Assembly (NCBI RefSeq): GCF_026107415.2
Contig: NZ_JAPCHX010000005.1
Coordinates: 124,001 to 188,000 of the forward strand
DNA: 64,000 nucleotides
Origin: Microbacterium sp. MPKO10
GTDB lineage: Bacteria; Actinomycetota; Actinomycetes; Actinomycetales; Microbacteriaceae
Reading direction: 5' to 3'
Positions 26,143 to 34,728 of the stretch are shown here, in pieces (the first letter of the stretch is position 1; each line of letters starts with the position of its first letter). A program made the position numbers and the translations under genes. The notes under the pieces were generated by a model. It saw only the letters and a list, made by a program, of their open reading frames with translations, was not told the origin of the DNA and made no database searches.

Positions 26143-26637
26143 TCAGGGCGTCGCCCCACCACGCTCGAACTTCGCCGCCGCATTGCCGCCCAGCACCACA
26201 TCGATGCGCTCCAACTGCGTCAGCGCCATACGTGGCATGTCACCCAGTGCAAACCAGCGTGCCTCCGTGTTCTCGCCGTCGGCCGGGTGAGCCTCGCCCG
26301 AGACATAGCGGCAGGCGAAGACCAGGTCGAGAAACTGAGCTTTGTCACCATTGGGCCACTGCACCGGCGGATGTGTGTGCACCCACGCGAGGCGCTCGGC
26401 GACAGCGACAGTGCCGGCCTCTTCGAGAACTTCGCGCTCCGCAGCATCCGCCGGCTGTTCGCCCGGGTCGATGATGCCCGTGACGTTCGTCCACTGGTCG
26501 TTGTCTGCGCGCCTTACGAGCAGTATCTCAGTGCCATCAGCACCCCGCCGCATCACCACAGCAGTGACTCCGCTCAGCCACAGCTCATCGTGCCCGATCT
26601 TACGTCGAAGCGCCGTGATGAAGTCTGGCGTTGCCAT
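26143..26637 (-). CDS. Nudix hydrolase
   Basis: 164 residues. The complete Nudix box is present: GIIDPGEQPADAAEREVLEEAG matches Gx5Ex7REUxEExGU (key residues G, E, R-E, E-E, G; about residues 54-76). These enzymes hydrolyse nucleoside diphosphates linked to another group, using Mg. The W-F-A-L-G segment (ARWFALGDMP) near residue 130 is typical for the MutT/NrnD-like actinobacterial group. Substrate unknown; candidate roles are nucleotide-pool cleaning or NADH/ADP-ribose hydrolysis. It ends 3 bases from the RND gene's stop-proximal neighbourhood and reads in the same direction, so co-transcription is possible. Confidence 0.92.
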   Translation of the reverse strand: MATPDFITALRRKIGHDELWLSGVTAVVMRRGADGTEILLVRRADNDQWTNVTGIIDPGEQPADAAEREVLEEAGTVAVAERLAWVHTHPPVQWPNGDKAQFLDLVFACRYVSGEAHPADGENTEARWFALGDMPRMALTQLERIDVVLGGNAAAKFERGGATP

Positions 26638-26640
26638 GCC

Positions 26641-29600
26641 TCACCGTACCCCGGCAGTCTCGGCTTCCGTCGGTGACGCGTCGGCCTCAGCTCGCTTCGC
26701 TTTGTCAGCATCCTTACGGGCACGCTTGGCCGCCCGGCGTTCCTTCGCACCCTCGACCAAGTTGTACAGCGTCGGCAGCACGACCAAAGTCAGCACCGTC
26801 GACGACACGAGCCCGCCGATCACGACGATCGCGAGAGGCTGCGAGATGAAGCCTCCGTGACCGGTGATGCCCAACGCCATCGGAGTGAGGGCGAAGATCG
26901 TCGCAAGCGCCGTCATGAGAATCGGGCGCAGACGTCTGACGGCGCCGTGCTCGACAGCATCCGCCACGCTCAGTCCCTTATCTCGATACTGGTTCACGAG
27001 GTCGACAAGCACGATGGCGTTCGTCACGACGATGCCGATCAGCATCAGGACGCCGATGAGCGACGGAACCCCGAGCGGGACCCCGGTCGCCAGCTGCAGC
27101 CCGATCGCGCCCGTGGCCGCGAACGGCACAGAAACCAAAAGCAGCAGCGGCTGACGCAGCGACCGGAACGTCGCCACCATCACGATGTACACGATGAGGA
27201 TCGCCGCGAGCATCGCAATGCCAAGCTGCTGGAACGCGGTGTCCTGGTCGGCGCTGACGCCGCCGATCTCGGCTGTAGCGCCCGACGGCAGGTCCACCGT
27301 GTCGAGTGCTTCGAGCACCTCGGCACTCGCGCCACCGATGTTGTCGCCAGCAGGCGTCGCGCTCACAGTTGCCGACCGGTCGCCGCCCACCGTGGTCACG
27401 CTCTGGGGGCCGTCCGTGATCTCCACTGTCGCCAGTGTCGACAGCGCCACCATGCCGGTCGGCGTCGGGATTTCGAGATCCTTGAGTTCATCGATCGTGG
27501 TGGGTTCGTCGCCAGCCTCCATGTAGATGGTGAGCGTCGACCCGTCGATCACGATCGTGCCAGCCTGTTGCGGTTGCGTCGCACTTGAGACATACGAGCT
27601 CAGCGCGATCTCGCTGTACCCCGCCTCAGCGGCATCCTGCCGGTCAACGGCGACCTCGATGAACGGTCGCGTCTCGGCGAGGTTGTCGCTGACTTCGGCG
27701 ACGGCATCGAGCCCGCTCACGGCGTCATGCACAGCATCCGTCGCCTTCTGCAGGTCATCGGCGGACGTGGCCGTGATGTCAACCTCGATGTCCGTCGATG
27801 CGCCGAAGCCGCTCGATGCGGCAACTTCGATCGTTCCCGCATCGTCGATCATCGACAGCTTGTCGCGCACCGTCTGCTGCAGCGCCGTCTGATCGGCATC
27901 GACGTCTGTGGTGATCGAGAACGTGATCGCGCCTTCGCCCCCACCGAGGAATGCATCGCTCAGCGAGCTTCCGCTGGAGCCGATCGATACCTGCACGGTT
28001 TCGATGCCGTCGATATCGAGCAGAGTGTCTTCGACCTTCTGCGCAGCCTTGTCCTGCGCGTCTAGGCTCGTGCCCGGGTCAAGGGTCTGGGTGACCGACA
28101 GCGTGTTCTGCCCGCTGTCGCCCAGGAAGTTCGTCTTCATGAACGGGGCCGCGGCCAGGGTGACGCCCATGACAAGCAGGGACAGAATGATCGTCGTCGC
28201 TGAGTGCTTGAGCGTCCAGCGAATGATCGGCAGGTAGCTGCGCTGCAAGAGCGTCGGATGCTTCAGTTCGTCTTCGTGGTCGGTCTGTGCGCGGCGGCGC
28301 GAACGACGTGACAATCCGGATGCTGTCGAGGCGACACCTGCCGGCTCAGCGGTCTCCGGTGCGACGGACTCTGGCACGACAGTCTCTGGCTCGTCCGCTT
28401 CCGGCGAGTCGCTCGGAGAATCAGACTCCGGAGAGGCTGTCGGCTCTCCGTCCACAGGTGAACCGGCAGGCTCGTCCTCTGCGGCGGCTGTCTGATCGCC
28501 AGCGTCGGCAGATGTCGTCTGTTCGACAGAGCGTATCTGGTCGGTGGGGCTCGGCTGGCCGGCGGGTGCCGGGTGCTCGGCTGCTCCCGTCGTCGCCGCG
28601 TCAGCGGCTTCGGCGCTCTCGCTCGAGGCAGCAGGCGACTTCGCTGTGCGAATGTACGAAGCGGACACGATCGGAGGCATCGCCGCGATGGACGGCTTGT
28701 CCGCGGCTTCCGAATCCGCAGCTCCCTCGGGAGCGACAGCGTCCTCAGAATTCGCAGCGCCCTCAGAATCTGCAGCGGCGGTCGGCTGCGATGTGCTCGC
28801 GGGCTGAGTCTCGGTGGCCGGACGCGATGAGGCATCGGATGCTGTCACGGCGGCATCTGCCTCAGCTGCCGCTGCCGAGACGCCCTGTCCGTCGGATGTC
28901 GAGCTGACGCCCGATTCGGGTGCAGTGGCTGAAGCATCCGGTTCAGCGGGCGTTGCGGTTAGGTTCTGCTGGTCTGCCGTCTGCGCGGCATCCGACGCGG
29001 ATGCTGCTGTTGCAGCGTCCGGCTCGGCGGGCGCTGTTGCAGCATCCGGTGTTGCCGACGTCGCCGTGCCACCACGACGTTTGCTCTTCGCTGCCGCTTT
29101 CGCTTCGCGCTTGGCGACGCGTGCAGCCTCGGCCTCGGCGCGGGCGCGATCTTTGGCTTCGACTGCTTCTGCCTGCTTCTGCTGCCTGGCGTCGATCTTC
29201 GCCTGCTGCTTCTCTGACAGTGCGCGCAGGAACCAGTACGCGAGCACGGGAACGATCGTCAGCGACACCAGCAGTGACGCGAGTAGGGCGATCGTCACGG
29301 TGAGGGCGAAGGGGCGGAACAGTTCACCTGTCATGTCGCCGACAAGTGCGAGCGGTAGGAACACAGCGACCGTCGTGATCGTGGAGGCAGTGATTGCGCC
29401 AGCCACTTCGCGGACAGCCGTTCCAATCGACTGCAGGCGGCCACCTCCGCTGCGGTCGGAGCTCAAGCCGAGGTGCCGCTTGATGTTCTCAATCACCACG
29501 ATCGAGTCGTCGACCACGCGCCCAATCGCGATAGTCAGAGCACCGAGCGTCAAAATGTTCAGCGTGTAGTCCGACACCTGCAGGCCGATGAATGTGATCA

Positions 29601-30711
29601 GCACAGATGTGGGTATCGAGATCGCTGTGACGAGCGTCGCCCGCACATCGAGCAGGAACAGCAGAATCACCAAGACGGCGAAGACGAGGCCCAGCAGTCC
29701 TTCGGTCGAGAGGGACTCGATCGACTGCTCGATATACGGGGCTTGATCAAAGACGACCGTGAGGGTGACGTCGCTGCCCAGAGCGTCCTCGAGCTCGGGA
29801 AGTGCGTCGGTGACACCGTGCGAGACGTCGACGGTATTGGCGTCAGGAAGTTTGGTGATCGACAGCGTGAGAGCTTCTTCGCCGTTCACACGTGACCGCG
29901 TCGTCTGTGGGTTCTCGGTCAGCTCGACAGAGGCAACATCACCGACGGTGACCTGGTCGCCTTCCGGTGAAACGACGCCGGTGAGCGGAAGTGCCGTCAG
30001 ATCGTCGACGGACTCTAGCTTGGTCCCCGACTGCACGGAGTAGGTACTGCCGTCTTCGGTGATCTCCCCCGCTCCGACCAGGTTTCCGTTCTGCTGCAGA
30101 GCGTCCTGAATGTTCTGTGTGGTCGCACCGGATGCTGCGAGCTCATCCACGTCTGGTGTGATCGTGACGCGTTGGCCGGCGGCGCCGACAATTGCTGCCT
30201 CGCGCACCCCCTCGACGTCCTCAAGCGTGGGAACGGCGACACGTTCAAGCAGGTCGTTGAGCGACTCGTTGTCGCCGCCGGTCACGGCGAGCTGGATGAT
30301 CGGGAGGTCGTCGAGGCTTCCCGTCATCACCTGTGGATCAACGTCTTCAGGCAGTGTCGACGAGATGCGTTCGATTGCCTGGTTGATCTTCTGCTCGGCT
30401 GTGTTCAGGTCAGTGCCATACGTGAACGTCGCCGATACGAGGCTCAGGTTCGTGCTCGAGGTCGCACTTGTCGACTCGAGACCGGGCACGCCGCTGATCG
30501 CCTTCTCGACCGGCGTCGACACATCGTCATTGACGACGTTGGGAGAAGCACCCGGATAGTTCGTGACGATCGCCAGCTGCGGGAACGTGATGTTCGGGGC
30601 GAGCTCTTGCTTGAGGCCCGTCAGAGAAATCACACCGAACACGGCGACGACGATGGTGACAAGCGCGATGAGCGCGCGGTTCTTCAGGCTGGCGACGCTG
30701 AGAAGATGCAC
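26641..30711 (-). CDS. RND (HAE1-type) efflux transporter with a ~300-residue cytoplasmic insert
   Basis: 1356 residues; HAE1 pumps usually have about 1030-1050. Two RND repeats are present: N-terminal TM1 (about 12-32), porter domains, TM2-TM6 (about 340-495); second half TM7 near 840, TM8-TM12 at the C-terminus. The proton-relay acidic pair D401-D402 lies in IGRVVDDSIVVIENI. The extra length sits in the cytoplasmic loop between the halves: a charged Lys/Ala/Glu coiled coil (about 500-547) followed by an Ala/Ser/Glu/Pro-rich disordered tract to about 815. No membrane-fusion protein or outer-membrane partner is encoded, as expected for a Gram-positive SwrC-like pump. GTG start at 30711 with AGGAG upstream. 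Substrate unknown (drugs, lipids or surfactants). Confidence 0.92.
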   Translation of the reverse strand: MHLLSVASLKNRALIALVTIVVAVFGVISLTGLKQELAPNITFPQLAIVTNYPGASPNVVNDDVSTPVEKAISGVPGLESTSATSSTNLSLVSATFTYGTDLNTAEQKINQAIERISSTLPEDVDPQVMTGSLDDLPIIQLAVTGGDNESLNDLLERVAVPTLEDVEGVREAAIVGAAGQRVTITPDVDELAASGATTQNIQDALQQNGNLVGAGEITEDGSTYSVQSGTKLESVDDLTALPLTGVVSPEGDQVTVGDVASVELTENPQTTRSRVNGEEALTLSITKLPDANTVDVSHGVTDALPELEDALGSDVTLTVVFDQAPYIEQSIESLSTEGLLGLVFAVLVILLFLLDVRATLVTAISIPTSVLITFIGLQVSDYTLNILTLGALTIAIGRVVDDSIVVIENIKRHLGLSSDRSGGGRLQSIGTAVREVAGAITASTITTVAVFLPLALVGDMTGELFRPFALTVTIALLASLLVSLTIVPVLAYWFLRALSEKQQAKIDARQQKQAEAVEAKDRARAEAEAARVAKREAKAAAKSKRRGGTATSATPDAATAPAEPDAATAASASDAAQTADQQNLTATPAEPDASATAPESGVSSTSDGQGVSAAAAEADAAVTASDASSRPATETQPASTSQPTAAADSEGAANSEDAVAPEGAADSEAADKPSIAAMPPIVSASYIRTAKSPAASSESAEAADAATTGAAEHPAPAGQPSPTDQIRSVEQTTSADAGDQTAAAEDEPAGSPVDGEPTASPESDSPSDSPEADEPETVVPESVAPETAEPAGVASTASGLSRRSRRRAQTDHEDELKHPTLLQRSYLPIIRWTLKHSATTIILSLLVMGVTLAAAPFMKTNFLGDSGQNTLSVTQTLDPGTSLDAQDKAAQKVEDTLLDIDGIETVQVSIGSSGSSLSDAFLGGGEGAITFSITTDVDADQTALQQTVRDKLSMIDDAGTIEVAASSGFGASTDIEVDITATSADDLQKATDAVHDAVSGLDAVAEVSDNLAETRPFIEVAVDRQDAAEAGYSEIALSSYVSSATQPQQAGTIVIDGSTLTIYMEAGDEPTTIDELKDLEIPTPTGMVALSTLATVEITDGPQSVTTVGGDRSATVSATPAGDNIGGASAEVLEALDTVDLPSGATAEIGGVSADQDTAFQQLGIAMLAAILIVYIVMVATFRSLRQPLLLLVSVPFAATGAIGLQLATGVPLGVPSLIGVLMLIGIVVTNAIVLVDLVNQYRDKGLSVADAVEHGAVRRLRPILMTALATIFALTPMALGITGHGGFISQPLAIVVIGGLVSSTVLTLVVLPTLYNLVEGAKERRAAKRARKDADKAKRAEADASPTEAETAGVR

Positions 30712-31128
30712 AATTCTCCTGCGAAAAGTTCGGGGTGGAGCGGATGCGTGCGCAGATCACTTCGCACACGCCAGGAATCCGCCTGTGCATTCTTTCACAG
30801 AAGGCTATGAGTACTGTCTGCGGGAGTGCTCTGGGTTTGCTGAGAACATCAGTATGTAGCGGCCGATAACAACTTGGACCAACCAACCACGAGACAACGA
30901 CTCGGCGCGGGAGGCGTTACAACACGAGTGGGGCGGATGCTGTGACAGCATCCGCCCCATTCGTGTGTGCGTGAGCCTCGGCACGCCAGCACCTTATGCA
31001 ACAGCGCTCTGCACGTCAGTACCCCCACGCTCCACAAGTTGGCACTAACCGCGATCAGCGCTGTCACACCTCAAGGCCGACGCTTACATGCTGCGGCTTT
31101 TCAACGCGGCAGCGATTCCGCACCACCA
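30712..31128. other. 417-bp intergenic region upstream of the RND gene
   Basis: No coding frame is credible. It contains a very strong hairpin (30923-30965, annotated separately), the RND promoter region on the reverse strand (30712-30900) and the 3' trailer of the MerR gene. A stretch around 30870-30890 (ACAACTTGGACCAACCAACC) has lower G+C than the surroundings. I see no operator that can be assigned with confidence. Confidence 0.5.
30923..30965. terminator. 20-bp hairpin built from an inverted pair of the GGATGCTG octamer
   Basis: Arms 30923-30942 and 30946-30965 pair over 20 bp with one G-U, around a 3-base loop (TGA). The top of the stem is GGATGCTG-TGA-CAGCATCC, a head-to-head pair of the genome's over-represented octamer. 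It lies downstream of the MerR gene and is most simply its transcription terminator. Confidence 0.8.
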
Positions 31129-31893
31129 CTACTCAGGGCGGCCGTTCTCGACAAAGGTGCGCAGCGCGTCGCGGACGAACGTCGCACCGTCGTTGCCACC
31201 GTAGTTCGCGGCGAAACGCGGGTCAGCGACATACATCTCGCCGAGCCCAAGCAGGTACTCGTCCGTCGCACGACCCTTCTCGCTTCCGGGTGTACCGGGG
31301 ATTCCCGAGAGCCACGCCGCGTGACGACGGGCCAGGTTCTGCGCCTCGTCGCTGCCTGGCGCGATGCCGCGCTGGGCAGCATCCGCCCAGTCGTCTGCGA
31401 GCGACTTCTGCCGCTGCATCCATTCGGAGCGCTCAGCCTCACTCATGCCGCGCCACCACTCGTCTGAGCGCGCATAGGCATTCTTGCCCCAGCGCTGCTC
31501 GACCTCGTCCTTGTATTGGGTGTGGTCAAATCCGTCGAACATGGTCTCTGCCATGACACCCTCTCCTTTCTCTAATGTGCTGATGGTGGTCTCGACCGAC
31601 GCGATCTGCCGGGAAATGCGCTCGCTCTCGCGGCGCAGCCACGTCAGATGCGTACGCAACGCAGCCGGAGCATCCGCCTCGCGATCGATGACCTCCGCGA
31701 TTGCCGGGAGGCCGAGACCGAGTTCGCGCAGCAGAAGGATGCGCTGCAGGCGCACAAGGGCCGCGTCGTCGTAGTACCTGTACCCGTTTGCTCCCACGTC
31801 GCTGGGCTGCAGCAGACCGATGTGGTCATAATGCCGCAGCGTTCGCGTCGTGGTGCCCGCGTGTTTCGCGATCTCGTGTATCGACCAGCGCAT
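31129..31893 (-). CDS. MerR-family regulator with TipAS drug-recognition domain
   Basis: 254 residues. N-terminal MerR winged helix (WSIHEIAKHAGTTTRTLRHYDHIGLL), a helical coiled coil (about 75-112), and a C-terminal TipAS domain (about 115-254) starting MAETMFDGFDHTQYKDEVEQRWG, with WWRGMSEAERSEW and NYGGNDGATFVRDAL. In Streptomyces TipA the TipAS domain traps thiopeptide antibiotics covalently and is also translated alone from an internal start. Here an AAGGAG lies eight bases before the ATG of MAETMF, so the same arrangement is likely. The ATG at 31893 is preferred over 31896 from spacing to AAGGAG. A MerR-type promoter lies upstream, so it should be autoregulated. Confidence 0.93.
   Translation of the reverse strand: MRWSIHEIAKHAGTTTRTLRHYDHIGLLQPSDVGANGYRYYDDAALVRLQRILLLRELGLGLPAIAEVIDREADAPAALRTHLTWLRRESERISRQIASVETTISTLEKGEGVMAETMFDGFDHTQYKDEVEQRWGKNAYARSDEWWRGMSEAERSEWMQRQKSLADDWADAAQRGIAPGSDEAQNLARRHAAWLSGIPGTPGSEKGRATDEYLLGLGEMYVADPRFAANYGGNDGATFVRDALRTFVENGRPE
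31552..31568 (-). promoter_or_regulatory. Internal ribosome-binding site and start codon for a stand-alone TipAS protein
   Basis: On the reverse strand AAGGAG (31563-31568) lies eight bases before an in-frame ATG (31552-31554), exactly at the junction between the coiled coil and the TipAS domain. Starting here gives a 141-residue TipAS-only product ending at 31129. TipA of Streptomyces lividans is known to make such a short form. Confidence 0.75.
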
Positions 31894-31924
31894 CATGCTC
31901 TCCTTTCGTCGTGCGATGTGAACA

Positions 31925-31955
31925 ACGATAGAAGTTGACGTTGCGTCAATGTCAA
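31925..31955 (-). promoter_or_regulatory. MerR-type promoter with 19-bp spacer and dyad operator
   Basis: Reading the reverse strand: -35 TTGACA (31950-31955), a 19-bp spacer (31931-31949) and -10 TATCGT (31925-31930). The spacer contains the perfect dyad TTGACGCAACGTCAA (31935-31949). An over-long 19-bp spacer holding the operator is the hallmark of promoters that MerR-family activators open by untwisting DNA. It drives the TipA-like gene itself. Confidence 0.85.
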
Positions 31956-31990
31956 GCGCAACTTCCCGATCAGTCTTGCCGAATCCATAA

Positions 31991-32030
31991 ACGCGATATA
32001 TCGTGTTTCTATCACTCGCGATATATCGCG
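31991..32030. promoter_or_regulatory. Tandem CGCGATATATCGCG operators upstream of the DUF4097-PadR operon
   Basis: Copy 1 ACGCGATATATCGTGT (31991-32006) has one imperfect pair; copy 2 CGCGATATATCGCG (32017-32030) is a perfect 14-bp palindrome. Centres are 25 bp apart. A TATTCT hexamer (32032-32037) follows copy 2 directly, so binding would cover the promoter. The second gene of the operon encodes a PadR protein, a family known to bind ATAT-centred palindromes. Confidence 0.75.
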
Positions 32031-32057
32031 TTATTCTTGTGAGGGAGTTAGACGACC

Positions 32058-32909
32058 ATGAGCAGAGAGAAATGGTTCATTCAACCGGGCGAGTCCCGCG
32101 TGATCGACACTGGCATCATCCGCTCGCTGAAGGTGGCACTGATCGGCGGTGCAATCGACGTCATCGGGCACGATGAAGACACCGCGCGCATCGAGGTTCA
32201 CGATGTCTCAGGGCGCGAGCTCAAGGTGGCGATCGACGGGGACTTCCTCGAGATCGATCATCCTCAGTTGCGCTGGGAGAACTTCATCGACACATTCAGA
32301 GCGTTTGGCCCTGACAAGGCGACAGCGGCGGTGAGTTTGCTCGTCCCCCGCGACATCGACCTGTCGTTCGGCGTCGTCAGCGCACAGGCTCTGCTCTCAG
32401 GGCTGGAGACCGACGCTCGGCTCAGCACCGTGAGCGGTGAAATCGGAGCAGACAGCCTCACCGGCGACATTGAGCTGAACGCCGTCTCCGGTGTCCTGAA
32501 CGTCAGCGACCACACCGGCTCCATCGCAGTGCACACGGTCTCCGGCGACGTGACAGCTGCCGGCGAGATCGAGAAGTTCACCGGGAACACGGTGTCGGGC
32601 GACGTCTTCATTGACGCACGCGGCGCGTGCGACCGCATCCGTCTCAACTCGATGTCTGGAAATCTCACGGCCCGCGTCGACGGTGATCTCGGTGCCCGCT
32701 GCGCCATCAACACCGTCAGCGGGCGCGTGCACGTCGACGGCAAGAGCGTTGAGGGCACACTCGGCCGCGGCTACTCGACAACAGTGACCGGCACGGGCAA
32801 CTCCGTCGTCGAGGTCGCCGCCAATACCGTCTCCGGCGATATCTCGGTGATCCGACGTGTCGAACACACATCGACGTTCAGCGTCGACGCAGACGGAGCA
32901 GTGCGATGA
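32058..32909 (+). CDS. DUF4097-family beta-repeat protein
   Basis: 283 residues, no signal peptide or membrane segment. From about residue 100 it consists of a right-handed ladder of short beta strands with recurring (T/S)VSG(D/E) turns: STVSGEIGADSL, AVSGVLNVSDHT, TVSGDVTAAGE, TVSGDVFIDARG, SMSGNLTARVDG, TVSGRVHVDG, TVSGDISV. DUF4097 proteins often accompany PadR regulators, bactofilins or envelope-stress systems; a scaffold or ligand-sensing role is possible but not proven. Its stop overlaps the PadR gene start by four bases (ATGA), so the pair is coupled. Confidence 0.9.
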   Translation: MSREKWFIQPGESRVIDTGIIRSLKVALIGGAIDVIGHDEDTARIEVHDVSGRELKVAIDGDFLEIDHPQLRWENFIDTFRAFGPDKATAAVSLLVPRDIDLSFGVVSAQALLSGLETDARLSTVSGEIGADSLTGDIELNAVSGVLNVSDHTGSIAVHTVSGDVTAAGEIEKFTGNTVSGDVFIDARGACDRIRLNSMSGNLTARVDGDLGARCAINTVSGRVHVDGKSVEGTLGRGYSTTVTGTGNSVVEVAANTVSGDISVIRRVEHTSTFSVDADGAVR

Positions 32910-33517
32910 CCCCGGTTTTCGCGCACGGCAGCCTGCGCCTCTATCTGCTGAAACTGCTGGCCGATCGCCCGCGCAATGGTTACGAGATCATTCAGGCGCT
33001 CAGCGAACGCTTCGGCGGCACCTACAGCCCAAGTGCCGGAACCGTGTATCCCCGGCTGGCGAAGCTCGCCGACGAAGGGCTCGTCGTCAAGACCAGCGAC
33101 GGCTCCAAGAACGTCTACGAAATCACGGATGCTGGCAGAGCCGAGCTTGAGCGCCGAGCCGATGAGCTCGATGCCATCGAAGACGAGGTGAGCGACTCAG
33201 TGCGGCGCCTTGCCGACGAGGTGCGCACGGGAGTGAACGATGCCATGCGCTCGCTTCGCGCCGAGCTGGCTTCCGCCGCGCGCGATGCACGAACGGCCCC
33301 GACGGAAGAACCCGTGACGACTCCGCACGAGACGGACTCGCGCACAGAGAGCCGCGTCGCCCTCTACGAAATCGAAACCGCGGTTGCGCAGTTCCGAAAG
33401 GACCTGCGCAGCGACCTGCGCACAGCGATCTCCGCCGGCAAAGTCGTCGATCGCGATCTCGTCACGACGGCACGGTCGGAGCTGGCGCGGGTGCGCGAAC
33501 TACTGCGACCGTCATGA
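32906..33517 (+). CDS. PadR-family transcriptional regulator
   Basis: 203 residues. N-terminal winged helix: LRLYLLKLLADRPRNGYEII, then GGTYSPSAGTVYPRLAKLADEGLV and the wing SDGSKNVYEITDAGRAEL. The C-terminal half is helical, charged (DELDAIEDEVSDSVRRLADEV, then a second helix pair after a linker near 140), and longer than in minimal PadR proteins, suggesting dimerisation and contact with the DUF4097 partner. Expected to repress its own operon through the two ATAT-centred palindromes upstream. Confidence 0.92.
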   Translation: MTPVFAHGSLRLYLLKLLADRPRNGYEIIQALSERFGGTYSPSAGTVYPRLAKLADEGLVVKTSDGSKNVYEITDAGRAELERRADELDAIEDEVSDSVRRLADEVRTGVNDAMRSLRAELASAARDARTAPTEEPVTTPHETDSRTESRVALYEIETAVAQFRKDLRSDLRTAISAGKVVDRDLVTTARSELARVRELLRPS

Positions 33518-33536
33518 CTCACCGTGGGAGTGCGGG

Positions 33537-34046
33537 TCAGGACTCGGGCTCCCACGGAACGCGCTCACCCTTATCGGCGGGCAGCAGCGGCACCACGACA
33601 ACCGGGCGCGACTGCGTATGCGCCAGATGCGCCGCGACGGAGCCGCCGAGGAACTCCTGCAGCCCGGCGATGAACCCGGGCTCCCGCGTGCCGACGACGA
33701 TCATGCTGGCGCCGATCTCATCGGCAATCGCGCCCAGGACTGCTGATGGCTGTCCGGCACCGACACGGGTCGACCACGACACGCCCTCGGCATCAGCGGC
33801 AACGCGCGCCCGCTCCTGCAGCCACGTGCTGTCTGACTCGTGATCGGCCGTCGGATCGGGGTCAAATGTGGTGAAGGCGACGGTGCCGTCCGACATGAAC
33901 CCAGACGTGTACTGGGTGGTATCAACCCAGGCGAACACGACGTCTCTGCCAAACGCCTTCGCGAAGGCGACGCCCCTCTGCGGGACACTTTCCGGCTGCT
34001 CTCCGGTGACTCCGACAAGGACCGGACCGTTCTCGGGGTTCTGCAT
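33537..34046 (-). CDS. Universal stress protein (UspA family)
   Basis: 169 residues, one Usp domain, from the ATG at 34046 with GGAG nine bases upstream. The ATP-binding-type Usp signature near the C-terminus is visible as VVGTREPGFIAGLQEFLGGS (G-xxx-G ... G-S), followed by RPVVVVPLLPA. Cytoplasmic, role in stress survival or dormancy in Actinobacteria. Divergent from the DUF3073 gene. Its end is close to the PadR gene's end (19 bp). Confidence 0.92.
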   Translation of the reverse strand: MQNPENGPVLVGVTGEQPESVPQRGVAFAKAFGRDVVFAWVDTTQYTSGFMSDGTVAFTTFDPDPTADHESDSTWLQERARVAADAEGVSWSTRVGAGQPSAVLGAIADEIGASMIVVGTREPGFIAGLQEFLGGSVAAHLAHTQSRPVVVVPLLPADKGERVPWEPES

Positions 34047-34258
34047 GATCTCGAACTCCTCTCGCCATTGCGAACAAGGCTTCTTTGCCTCCCTCTCAGC
34101 GTATCGCTCCTTCGCGGATTCTCCGCATATTCCACCGTCTGCATGTACCGATGCGCCGGAGTCCTCCGAGTGGTGCCGCAGGAGTCTCACAGGAGAGATC
34201 AAGATGGCTACATGCTAAACTCGGGGTTAGTCTTATCGTTCCCTGGTTAGTGCAACCG

Positions 34259-34280
34259 CGGACAGTTGACCTACTGTCCG
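34259..34280. promoter_or_regulatory. 22-bp palindrome upstream of DUF3073
   Basis: CGGACAGT-TGACCT-ACTGTCCG (34259-34280) has perfect 8-bp arms and lies 27 bp before the DUF3073 start codon, between the divergent Usp and DUF3073 genes. The centre also offers a TTGACC -35-like word. It is a good operator candidate for a dimeric regulator encoded elsewhere. Confidence 0.6.
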
Positions 34281-34307
34281 AATACTGATTTTGTGAGGGG
34301 GTCTCGC

Positions 34308-34499
34308 ATGGGGCGCGGCCGTCAAAAGGCAAAGCACACGAAGATCGCTCGTGAGCTCAAATCGTTCAGCCCAGAAGTTGATTACGACCAGCTCGAACGC
34401 GAGCTCGGTGGCAAAACTCACGACCCGTACGAAGACGAGGTCTCGAAGTGGTCAGAGTACGTCGATGACGTCCCGGAGGACCACAAGAAGCGGGCCTGA
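34308..34499 (+). CDS. DUF3073 family protein
   Basis: 63 residues from the ATG at 34308 (GAGGGGG upstream). The conserved start MGRGRQKAKHTKIARELK followed by the acidic region SPEVDYDQLERELGG and DPYEDEVSKWSEY is diagnostic for this small actinobacterial family. Very basic at the N-terminus and acidic afterwards; it probably interacts with nucleic acid or ribosomal components, but no function is known. Members typically sit beside purM and purF, as here. Confidence 0.93.
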   Translation: MGRGRQKAKHTKIARELKSFSPEVDYDQLERELGGKTHDPYEDEVSKWSEYVDDVPEDHKKRA

Positions 34500-34728
34500 C
34501 TCGGCGAGTCGCTCTGCCCCGTCGGGGCGTTGGTTTCTCGCGCGCCCGTTTCACGTTGCGCTCACGCCGCACTGCCGAGCAGGCTGACGTTCCCGTGAGG
34601 TACTCGACCGTCGCCGGGACCTCGCGGCCGAGCGACTCAGCTCCGCAGAGCCGAGCAGGTCGCAGCGGGACGCGCTGCGTGGTTGGGCTGCGCTGAGAGG
34701 TCAGGCTGAAGCGTCAGTCCGCTCCCCG

